Below, one piece after another: positions 1 to 6,473 of a stretch of DNA of 15,242 bases. The stretch comes from an uncultured Angelakisella sp. (GTDB lineage Bacteria; Bacillota; Clostridia; Oscillospirales; Ruminococcaceae), in the NCBI GenBank assembly GCA_910585525.1, contig CAJUFR010000052.1:1-15242 (forward strand), written 5' to 3'. Both the position numbers and the translations under genes were made by a program. Within the stretch, counting starts at the first letter, position 1; each line of letters begins with the position of its first letter. The notes under the pieces were generated by a model. The model did not search any database and was not told where the DNA came from. It worked only from the letters and a program-made list of their open reading frames with translations.

Positions 1-776
1 GGCTGCGGGGGTGCCGCGGGCTGGGCCGGCGGCGCCATGGGCGGCTGGGGGGTGGGTGCCGCCGGCTGGGCCGGGTAGGCGCTGGACTGGGGCACCTGGG
101 GCGGTGCCGCCGGGGCGGGGGCCGCAGGCTGGGCGTCGGCGCTGATATCCTGGTCCCCCATCAGCTTCTGGACCATCTCCTTGGCCAGGCCGCACTCCAG
201 GATGCTGGCAAAGTTGGTGTCCATGATGTCGGCGATGCTCAGGCGGAAGGAGACGGCGATGACCTCGTCGCCCTCCTGGACCCCTACCGCCTCCCGGTAG
301 CTGCCGTCGGAATCCACCACCTGGGCCTCCGGGGTGGAGATGTTCACCACCATCCCCAGGAAGTCGGACAGGGCGGTGGCGGAGGAACCCATCATCTGGT
401 TCATGACCTCGCAGGCGGCGCTCATGCTCAACTCGTCAAAGACAAAGTCATCGCTGGGCGGCTCGTCGTTGCCCATCAGCAGGTTCAGGATCACCTGCAT
501 ATCCCGCTGGCGGAAGATCATGACGTTGGAACCGGAGATTCCCTCCACGTAGTTGATCTTCACCAGCACCGCCGGTTCCAGGGCGGCGTAGTCCAGGCTG
601 CTGAACCGCCGCACCTCTACCGTGGGGGTGGAGATGTTTACGGCTTTGTCCAACAGGGTGGAGACAGCCGTGGCAGCCGAGCCCATGCTGATGTTGAGGA
701 TCTCGCCGATGGTGTCGATCTCAAGACTGCTTAGGGTGATTTTTTCTTCTAGCTGTTGGCTTCTTTCTTCTCCCAT
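1..776 (-). CDS. fliY: FliY, flagellar switch protein with CheC-type phosphatase domain (partial, C-terminus off the left edge)
   Basis: Component of the rotor C-ring and a CheY-P phosphatase in Gram-positive bacteria. The first 258 codons are visible. Two CheC/FliX-type active sites fit the family pattern [D/S]-x3-E-x2-N-x22-P exactly: D21, E25, N28, P51 and S119, E123, N126, P149. From about residue 213 the protein becomes an Ala/Pro/Gln-rich linker. In the family this linker leads to a C-terminal SpoA (FliN) domain, which would lie beyond base 1. The start at 776 follows an AGAAGAGG ribosome binding site and overlaps the end of fliM by 28 bases, so the two are probably translationally coupled. 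The N-terminus (MGEERSQQLEEKITL) lacks the LSQ-EIDALL CheY-binding peptide known from Bacillus FliY, whereas FliM just upstream has it. A stand-alone CheC is less likely because of the linker and the position after fliM. Confidence 0.93.
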   Translation of the reverse strand, partial: MGEERSQQLEEKITLSSLEIDTIGEILNISMGSAATAVSTLLDKAVNISTPTVEVRRFSSLDYAALEPAVLVKINYVEGISGSNVMIFRQRDMQVILNLLMGNDEPPSDDFVFDELSMSAACEVMNQMMGSSATALSDFLGMVVNISTPEAQVVDSDGSYREAVGVQEGDEVIAVSFRLSIADIMDTNFASILECGLAKEMVQKLMGDQDISADAQPAAPAPAAPPQVPQSSAYPAQPAAPTPQPPMAPPAQPAAPPQ

Positions 777-1777
777 TGAACAACCTCTTCTCCATTTGTT
801 ACGATATTACACAGGCGTATCGCTTTCTTTTTCTTGGTCTGGCCCAGCTTTGCGGTGAACCAGGGAACCTTATCCACGGTGACCAACACCTCGCTGTCCA
901 CACGCTTCGACAAGGGGATGACGTCATCCGGCTGTAGCTGCATGATATCCCGCAGGTCAAGCTGGAACTGGTCGAAGATGACACGGACCTCCATGTTGGA
1001 GTCGCAGACGTTCTCCAGGATGATCCGCTTCTTCATCTCCTCCCGGCTGGGATCCTGACGCTTGCTGGTGCGGGCGTACCGGAGGCTGAAGGTGTGCATC
1101 ACCTGTTCCAGGAACTCGGCGGGGATGCAGATGTTCAGGTTGCCTTCCGCCCGGTTGCCCAGCTTGATGCCCAACACCACGATGACCACCACGTCCTCCG
1201 GGGCGAACACCTGCAGGAGGCGGGCGTTGGTCTCGATGCCGCTGAGCCCCGCCGTGATCTCCAGGTTGGCCTGCCAGGTGTCCTGGATGCGCTGGGTGAT
1301 CTTCTCCATGATGTTGGTCAGCAGGGCGATCTCGATATCGGTGTAGTCCCGGTCCAGGTTGAAGCCGGTGCCGGGGCCGCCCAGCACACGGTCGATGAGG
1401 TAAAAACCGATGCTGGTGGACAGGTCCAGGATAAGGGTGGCGTCGTCGTAGTTGCGGTTAGCCGGCTTCATGTCCACCAAGCCCACCAGGGTGGTGTCCG
1501 GCAGGGCGTTGTTGTACTCGTAGTAACGCTGCTCCTCGATCTGCAGCACGTCAATTTCGCAGACGGTGCGCAGCAGGCCGGAGAAGTAGGAGGACAGCAT
1601 GCGGGAGAAGGTCTCGTGGAGGCTGTCCAGCGCCTTGAACTGCTCCTTGGTGAACTTTTTGGGGGATTTGAAGTCGTACTCCCGTATCTTTCGCTTTTCT
1701 TCCTGGACGTCAACTTCCCCGGAATTCATCTTTTTCAGCAACGCGTCTATCTGGCTTTGTGATAGCTGTTCCGGCAT
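749..1777 (-). CDS. fliM: FliM, flagellar motor switch protein
   Basis: Middle layer of the C-ring: binds phosphorylated CheY at its N-terminus, FliG through its middle domain and FliN/FliY through its C-terminal SpoA domain. The 342-residue length is normal for the family. The N-terminal LSQSQIDALL (residues 5-14) is the canonical CheY-P docking peptide. The CheC-like middle domain spans about residues 40-225 and contains a GGPG segment (133-136 region), corresponding to the FliG-binding GGXG loop. The last ~80 residues are the SpoA domain. The start at 1777 has an AAGGAG ribosome binding site about 8 bases upstream. It lies 33 bases after motB, with no fliL between, and overlaps fliY by 28 bases. 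Confidence 0.96.
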   Translation of the reverse strand: MPEQLSQSQIDALLKKMNSGEVDVQEEKRKIREYDFKSPKKFTKEQFKALDSLHETFSRMLSSYFSGLLRTVCEIDVLQIEEQRYYEYNNALPDTTLVGLVDMKPANRNYDDATLILDLSTSIGFYLIDRVLGGPGTGFNLDRDYTDIEIALLTNIMEKITQRIQDTWQANLEITAGLSGIETNARLLQVFAPEDVVVIVVLGIKLGNRAEGNLNICIPAEFLEQVMHTFSLRYARTSKRQDPSREEMKKRIILENVCDSNMEVRVIFDQFQLDLRDIMQLQPDDVIPLSKRVDSEVLVTVDKVPWFTAKLGQTKKKKAIRLCNIVTNGEEVVQWEKKEANS

Positions 1778-1810
1778 GATCTGGCTCCTTTCCAGGGAAA
1801 TTCGCTGGTG

Positions 1811-2917
1811 TCATTGGTCCTGTGTCCCAGCGATGGGGGCTGTGGAGGTCCCGCCGGTGGTGTCCGGGGGCGGGATGACGGCGCCGCTGCTGGATTCAGG
1901 CGGCGGGATGACGGTGCCACCGCTGGATTCAGGCGGAGGGATGACCTCGCCGCTGCTTGATTCCGGGGGCGGTGTGGCCTCGCTGCCTGGGGTGTCCGGG
2001 GTGGCGTCATCGCTGGCCGGGGGCGGAAGTTCATCCGCGCCGGCGGTGGAGGTGACGCCGTCCTCCGGCGCGGCGGAGAACAGGTCGTCGGCGCCGCCGG
2101 ATTTGGGGAACTGGGCCGGGTCAAACAGGTCGGCCAGCTGGCTTTCGATGACAGATTGGCCGTTGTCCTCCCGGACGATGGTGATGTCCACCCGGCGGTT
2201 CTGCTCCCGGCCCTCCTTGGTGGCGTTATCGGCGATGGGGAAGTTTTTGCCGTAGCCCATGGGACGAAGTTTTTCCGGGGCAAAGCCCTTTTCGTTATCC
2301 AGGTAGTCCGCCACCCGGCTGGCCCGTTCACCGGAGAGCATCCAGTCGGAGACGGAGTAGTCGGGGTCGTCGGTTTGGGCGGTGTGGCCGTTGATGCTCA
2401 CCAGATGGATCTGGTCCTGGACGGCGGCCAGGCAGTCCCCCAGGTAGCTGAGCACCTCCATCCCCTCGGGCAGCAGGTCGGATTTATCCGGCATAAAGAA
2501 GATGTTGTTGCGGAAACGGATGTACACCACATTGTCCCCGCTCTTGGAGATTTCAATGGCGGCGCCCAGATTGTTTTCCTCCACATACTTCTGCAAAAAG
2601 GCGTACAGGTCGTCAAAGTCGGTGGGCAAGGGGGTAGGCTCGTCGGTGGGATTGATCCCCTCCGCCAGCTGGTTAGCGTCCCCGTTGTTGGTGAGAGGGG
2701 AGTCACCGCCTTCATCCTCCGGGCGATTGATAACGATCTGAGAGGTGTTGGCGTTATCTTTGGCGAGAGCCTTCACAAAGGTCTCCCACTTTTCCGCGTC
2801 CACCGAGGACATACTGAACAGCAGTACGAAGAAGGTCATCAGCAGGGTGACCAGGTCGGAATATGTATTCATCCATTCCTGTCCGCCGCCGCCGTCGTCA
2901 TGGGATTTTCTGGCCAT
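1811..2917 (-). CDS. motB: MotB, flagellar stator subunit with an extended repetitive C-terminal tail
   Basis: Stator protein that anchors the MotA/B ion channel to peptidoglycan. It has a short cytoplasmic N-terminus, then one transmembrane segment (about residues 18-38). The ion-binding aspartate is D21, in the motif WMNTYSDLVTLL. A linker follows, then an OmpA/MotB peptidoglycan-binding domain at about 135-250, with INGHTA (175-180), LSGERASRV (194-202) and an EGREQNRRVDI signature (235-245). MotB usually ends soon after this domain. Here about 118 more residues follow, rich in Pro, Ser and acidic residues. They include four 11-residue units of the type IPPPESSSGAV (residues 315-358). The start at 2917 has an AAGGAGG ribosome binding site. 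The gene lies 46 bases after motA. The sequence around D21 resembles MotS/PomB-type subunits, so the coupling ion cannot be assumed to be H+. Confidence 0.95.
   Translation of the reverse strand: MARKSHDDGGGGQEWMNTYSDLVTLLMTFFVLLFSMSSVDAEKWETFVKALAKDNANTSQIVINRPEDEGGDSPLTNNGDANQLAEGINPTDEPTPLPTDFDDLYAFLQKYVEENNLGAAIEISKSGDNVVYIRFRNNIFFMPDKSDLLPEGMEVLSYLGDCLAAVQDQIHLVSINGHTAQTDDPDYSVSDWMLSGERASRVADYLDNEKGFAPEKLRPMGYGKNFPIADNATKEGREQNRRVDITIVREDNGQSVIESQLADLFDPAQFPKSGGADDLFSAAPEDGVTSTAGADELPPPASDDATPDTPGSEATPPPESSSGEVIPPPESSGGTVIPPPESSSGAVIPPPDTTGGTSTAPIAGTQDQ
1844..1975 (-). repeat. Four in-frame 33-bp tandem repeats in motB
   Basis: Residues 315-358 of MotB are four consecutive 11-residue units: TPPPESSSGEV, IPPPESSGGTV, IPPPESSSGAV and IPPPDTTGGTS. 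The first three are nearly identical in protein and close in DNA; the fourth has diverged. The unit is a multiple of three bases, so gain or loss of a copy would keep the frame. The composition suggests a flexible, extended extracytoplasmic segment. Confidence 0.9.
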
Positions 2918-2963
2918 GATACCCGCCTCCTTTCGGTAAAAGGTCCAAGGCTTTCATCTTATG

Positions 2964-3800
2964 TTACTTTCCTTTTTTCTCTTTGCCGCCGCCACCGCCG
3001 CCCATCTTCTTGGCCATGATGCCGGGGATGAGGTTGGTCAGCTTTTCTTCGATGAACCGGGGGTTGTCGCCGGCCTGGATGGACTGGACCCCCTCGGCGA
3101 TGATCATCTTGCAGAGATACTCCTCCTCGTGGCGGACCTTCAGCTTGTTGGACATGGGGATGAAGATCATGTTGGCCAGGCAGGAGCCGTAGAAGGTGGT
3201 GACCAGGGCCAGGGCCATGGCGGGGGCGATCTTATCCGGGTCGGAAAGCTGCTTTAGCAGGTTGACCAGGCCCATCAGGGTACCGATCATACCGAAGGCA
3301 GGGCCGAAAGCGCCGGCCTTGTCGTAGAAGGCGCGGTCCTGGGCGTGGCGCTCATCCAGGTACTCCAACTCGGTCTCCAGCAGCTGCTTGACCTTGTCCG
3401 GCTCCACGGCGTCCACCACCAGCATCATGCTGCTTTTCAGGAACTCGTCCTTGGTCTCGTTCAGCTTGCCTTCCAGGGAGAGCAGGCCGTTGATACGGGC
3501 CTCGGTGGCCAGGTCCACGATCTGGGTGATGTAGTCCTGGGGGCGGTACTTGGTGGGGAGGAACATGATCTTCAGGTGGCGGGGGATCTTTGCGAAGATG
3601 TTAAGGGGGAAGGCCACCATCAGGCCGCTGATACATCCGCCCAACACCACGGCGATACTGGGAACGTCGATGAAGTTGAACAGATTATCCACGATCATTT
3701 GGGCTGCAACGCCGTTTTCCGGGTCGCCCTTGTCGTACATGATACCGAATACCAGGACGCCGATACCCAGGACCCAGCCAATGATTGTCGTAATATCCAT
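2964..3800 (-). CDS. motA: MotA, flagellar stator ion-channel subunit
   Basis: Four-helix membrane subunit of the flagellar stator, which pairs with MotB and pushes on FliG. At 278 residues it has the normal family size. Hydrophobic helices are visible at about 5-22, 46-68, 163-185 and 195-216. The cytoplasmic loop between helices 2 and 3 carries the ARINGLLSLE motif, with R102 and E110 matching the charged residues that contact FliG in well-studied MotA. P167 (FGPAFGMIGT) and P215 (MIFIPMSNKL) match the two conserved prolines of the channel. The C-terminus ends in an unusual run of six glycines followed by KEKKGK. The N-terminus (MDITTIIGWVLG) looks more like MotP/PomA than enteric MotA. The start at 3800 has an AGGAG ribosome binding site 9-10 bases upstream, 25 bases after flbD. 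Confidence 0.96.
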   Translation of the reverse strand: MDITTIIGWVLGIGVLVFGIMYDKGDPENGVAAQMIVDNLFNFIDVPSIAVVLGGCISGLMVAFPLNIFAKIPRHLKIMFLPTKYRPQDYITQIVDLATEARINGLLSLEGKLNETKDEFLKSSMMLVVDAVEPDKVKQLLETELEYLDERHAQDRAFYDKAGAFGPAFGMIGTLMGLVNLLKQLSDPDKIAPAMALALVTTFYGSCLANMIFIPMSNKLKVRHEEEYLCKMIIAEGVQSIQAGDNPRFIEEKLTNLIPGIMAKKMGGGGGGKEKKGK

Positions 3801-3825
3801 AACTGATTTCTCCTGCCTTTACTTG

Positions 3826-4020
3826 TCACATAAAGTCGCCCTTGGCTATCTTACGGTGGTACTCGATGCTTTTGTCGATGACCTCCTGCATGGATTCCTT
3901 GACGATGTAGACCCGGCCATTGGTGAGGAGCATGGTGGTATCCGGGTTTTCCGAGATAGTCTCGATGAGGTCGCAGTTGACGGCGAACTCATCACCACGA
4001 AGGTTTCTGAGGATGATCAT
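3826..4020 (-). CDS. flbD: FlbD family protein (small flagellar operon protein)
   Basis: 64-residue protein of the FlbD family (Pfam FlbD, PF06289), which in Firmicutes and spirochaetes almost always sits between flgE and motA, as here. Its biochemical role is unclear. It begins MIILRNLRGDEFAVNCDLIE and continues with a typical TxLLTNGRVYIVKES segment (family pattern: TLxxGxxxxVxES), then a C-terminal helix. The ATG at 4020 is chosen because it gives the standard family N-terminus and has a GGAAAGGGG ribosome binding site about 8 bases upstream. The reading frame stays open a further 33 codons upstream, but that stretch runs into the palindromic gap and is not conserved-looking. The gene is 25 bases before motA. 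Confidence 0.92.
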   Translation of the reverse strand: MIILRNLRGDEFAVNCDLIETISENPDTTMLLTNGRVYIVKESMQEVIDKSIEYHRKIAKGDFM

Positions 4021-4067
4021 GGGCGTTCCCCTTTCCTTGGCATAAGTGATTTTGATTTTTTCCCGTG

Positions 4068-4209
4068 GGGCCGTTTGGCCCAGGTATAGTAGCAACGATT
4101 CGCGGGGGAATGAAAGCATCCAAGGATACCCCCATTCCTCCGGGGGCGGGGGGGGGAGGCCCCCCGGCCACGCCCTGCACGGCCTTGCGGCCTTACCTTG
4201 TGCAGGGCG
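4068..4209. repeat. Cluster of four inverted repeats between flgE and flbD
   Basis: The 235-base gap 4021-4255 holds no convincing gene but a dense run of palindromes. (1) 4068-4081: GGGCC, 4-base loop, GGCCC. (2) 4107-4138: GGAATG ... CATTCC, with an inner ATCC-AA-GGAT at 4118-4127. (3) 4140-4167: CCGGGGG ... CCCCCGG around a G-rich run. (4) 4171-4209: CGCCCTGCAC ... GTGCAGGGCG (10 bp perfect) enclosing GGCC-TTGC-GGCC. On the minus (flagellar) strand repeat 4 reads as a 14-bp stem with a 7-base bulge (AAGGTAA) and a GCAA tetraloop of the stable GNRA class. The element could be a REP/MITE-like intergenic repeat or a structured mRNA segment. There is no T-tract, so it is not a classical terminator. 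Confidence 0.75.
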
Positions 4210-4255
4210 ATGGCGGGTGCCTGGAGACTTAGCCCGCCCCTTTATGCGGCTGTTT

Positions 4256-5968
4256 TTAACGCTTGAGGTTGATGAGTTCCTCCAGCATGGTGTCGGAGAC
4301 GGTGATCATCCGGGAACTGGCCTGGAAGCCACGCTGGGTGACGATCATGTCGGAGAACTCCTGGGACAGGTCCACGTTGGACATTTCCAGGGCGCTGTTC
4401 TTGATGGCGCCGGTGCCGTCCTCCCCGGCGATGGCCAGCTTGGCGGGGCCGGAGTTGGCGGTCATGGTGAAGTAGCTGTTACCGGCCTGCATCAGGCCCT
4501 TGGCGTTGCCGAAGGTGGCAAGGTCGATACGGCCCAGGATCTGGAGCCCGCCCTCCGAGGTACCGGTGATGGTGCCGTCGGCGCCGATGGAGATGCCGGT
4601 GAGGTTACTGACGTCCTGGGTCTTGTAGATGGTGCCCCCCTCCAGGGTGAAGGTGGCTTTGCCAAGGCCCAGGTTGTGGGTGGGCTGGCTGGGCTCGGCG
4701 GTACCAATATCCACACTAGCATAATCTTTATTTACAGGACGGTCGCCGCCTGCAGCTGTAGGGTCATCTGTAAAGGTTTTGATGTTGGGATAGGAGATTG
4801 TGATGGTGTCATTTTTGTCTGCATCCTTGGCAATGTTTTTTAGCAACAGGGTGTTTGCGCCTGTAGACGCTTCCGCTCTTTCCTTGCTGATAGTTCCTTC
4901 GTACACCACAGTACCGGCTGTGATCTTAACAACGTAACCATCCTTAGGATCGGCTGCCGCCACAACACTCATAGTTGCGTCGCCGCTACCAGTGAAGCGC
5001 AGGCCGGTCTCAACAAATTTGAAACCTTCCGGCATGGTTTTCCCATCGTTATTACCTGGCGCTGTTTCAGGAATATCCTTGATCCCGCCACCCTCATAAT
5101 CGGAACTGGCAACAGTGATGATCTCCTTACCAGTAAGGGATTTGATTGTGTTACCAGCTATGTCCGGTGTCTGGAAGGGGTCCGGGTCAAGGTTGAAGGT
5201 GTAAGTCCCGCCGGGATGCTTGCCGCCATAAGCCTCGGTAATGGCGTTGTTGATCTCGGTGTTGATCTGCTCCATGCTGGTAAATTCGCCGTTGGCATTG
5301 AACTGAATGTTAATGACGCTTGTGGTGCTGTCCATCACCGCCCGGACAAGCTGACCGTCGGGCATGGTGGTGTCGGAGGTAAAGGTGAAGCTAACGTTGG
5401 CTTCCTTTGTTTGTTCGCTGGATTCGATGGTCAGGGTACGGCCGCTGATCTCCTTTTCCACCTTGGCGGTGCTGGCCTGCACCGGGTTGACGGCGATCAT
5501 GATCTTGTTGCTGCCGGGCTGGGCGCTGTCCAGCTTGCCCTCGGTGGCGCTGGTGCCCAGGACGAAGTTACCGTTGGAATCCACCACCGCCCCGGTGGCC
5601 GGGTCGATGTCCAGCATACCGGCCTTGGTGTAGTAGATGTTGCCGTCGGGGTCCATCACCTGGAAGAAGCCCTCGCCGGTGATGGCGCAGTCCAGGGCGA
5701 AGCCGGTGCTGGTCATGGAGGAAGAATCCATCATCAGGTCGATGCTGGCCAGCTGGGAGCCATAGCCCACGGCGGAGGGGTTGATACCGCCCCGGGTCTG
5801 GGTACCGGCGGAGGCGCCGCGCACCTGCTGGTAGTACATATCCCGGAAGGTGGCCCGGCTGGACTTGTAGCCGTAGGTGTTGGCGTTGGCGATGTTGTTG
5901 CCGATGACGTCCATGCGGTTCTGATTGGACTTCATGCCGGCCACGCCGGCGTACATAGATCTTACCAT
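4256..5968 (-). CDS. flgE: FlgE, flagellar hook protein with an enlarged central domain
   Basis: Structural subunit of the hook, the universal joint between rod and filament, exported by the flagellar type III system. It has the family's N-terminal helix signature (SMYAGVAGMKSNQNRMDVIG, then NNIANANTYGYKSSRATFRD; residues 4-43) and the matching C-terminal signature (NSALEMSNVDLSQEF ... QRGFQASSRMITVSDTMLEELINLKR, to residue 570). These ends form the coiled D0/D1 core. The middle, about residues 250-420, is long and poorly conserved-looking, giving 570 residues against roughly 400 in enteric FlgE. Its codons are visibly less GC-rich than the rest. The start at 5968 fits the family N-terminus, though the ribosome binding site (GGAAAGGG, about 13 bases away) is weak. 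It lies 100 bases after the TIGR02530 gene, with a hairpin in that gap. Confidence 0.96.
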   Translation of the reverse strand: MVRSMYAGVAGMKSNQNRMDVIGNNIANANTYGYKSSRATFRDMYYQQVRGASAGTQTRGGINPSAVGYGSQLASIDLMMDSSSMTSTGFALDCAITGEGFFQVMDPDGNIYYTKAGMLDIDPATGAVVDSNGNFVLGTSATEGKLDSAQPGSNKIMIAVNPVQASTAKVEKEISGRTLTIESSEQTKEANVSFTFTSDTTMPDGQLVRAVMDSTTSVINIQFNANGEFTSMEQINTEINNAITEAYGGKHPGGTYTFNLDPDPFQTPDIAGNTIKSLTGKEIITVASSDYEGGGIKDIPETAPGNNDGKTMPEGFKFVETGLRFTGSGDATMSVVAAADPKDGYVVKITAGTVVYEGTISKERAEASTGANTLLLKNIAKDADKNDTITISYPNIKTFTDDPTAAGGDRPVNKDYASVDIGTAEPSQPTHNLGLGKATFTLEGGTIYKTQDVSNLTGISIGADGTITGTSEGGLQILGRIDLATFGNAKGLMQAGNSYFTMTANSGPAKLAIAGEDGTGAIKNSALEMSNVDLSQEFSDMIVTQRGFQASSRMITVSDTMLEELINLKR

Positions 5969-5997
5969 AGTTCGTTCGTTTCCCTTTCCGGGACCGC

Positions 5998-6023
5998 CAG
6001 GCTCCTCTGTCGTTCGGAGCCTG
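5998..6023. other. 8-bp perfect stem-loop in the flgE upstream gap
   Basis: CAGGCTCC (5998-6005), a 10-base loop and GGAGCCTG (6016-6023) form a perfect 8-bp stem. On the plus strand it is followed by TTTT (6024-6027), so it could end antisense transcription. On the minus strand no T-tract follows, so for the flagellar transcript it is more likely an mRNA processing or stabilising hairpin between the TIGR02530 gene and the abundant product FlgE. Confidence 0.6.
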
Positions 6024-6068
6024 TTTTGACCTCCTGGGGGCTTTTTTTCACCTGCCCCGTTGGTCCAG

Positions 6069-6470
6069 TCAAAGGATCACGGTCCCATCAATATTCGTGA
6101 TGACCTTGTTCTTCAGTTCGCTGCTGTTCATGGCGGTGACCACCGTGCTGTTCTTTGCGCTGACGATGAATGCCGAACCGTCCATGAGGATGAGGGCGTC
6201 CTGTATCCCCCGGCCCTGGGCGATGCGCACCCCTTCGGTGAGCCGTTCCAGCCCCGCCTGGGAAAGGGGTATCTCCCGGGTCTCGATGCGTCCCGCAGCG
6301 TGCTTGGAAAAGGCCAGCTGCTGTCCCCCGGCCATCTGCTCCAGCATCTGCCGGAAGGATGCGCCGGTGTCCTTGGTCCGGGTGTCCTGCCCCGTCCGCT
6401 GCGCCGCCGGTGCCGCTGCCCCGGTGGTGATAGGCAGGTTCATCCTGCCCCGCAATAACAAGTCGTCCAT
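6069..6470 (-). CDS. Flagellar operon protein, TIGR02530 family
   Basis: 133-residue protein of the conserved Firmicutes flagellar operon family described as TIGR02530, which is found between flgD and flgE, exactly as here. Its function is not established; the position suggests hook assembly. The recognisable part is the C-terminal ~85 residues: LAFSKHAAGRIETREIPLS (about 52-70), then a helix, then ALILMDGSAFIVSAKNSTVV and a TNIDGTVIL end. The N-terminal ~45 residues look disordered (Ala/Thr/Gln-rich). The start at 6470 is 3 bases after the flgD stop, with GAGGAGG embedded in the end of flgD, which implies coupled translation. Confidence 0.88.
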   Translation of the reverse strand: MDDLLLRGRMNLPITTGAAAPAAQRTGQDTRTKDTGASFRQMLEQMAGGQQLAFSKHAAGRIETREIPLSQAGLERLTEGVRIAQGRGIQDALILMDGSAFIVSAKNSTVVTAMNSSELKNKVITNIDGTVIL

Positions 6471-6473
6471 GAC

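Noticed and set aside
4021..4119. N-terminal extension of flbD by 33 codons
   Set aside because: FlbD proteins begin at the MI-L-x-x-L-x-G motif; the extension lies in the palindromic gap.
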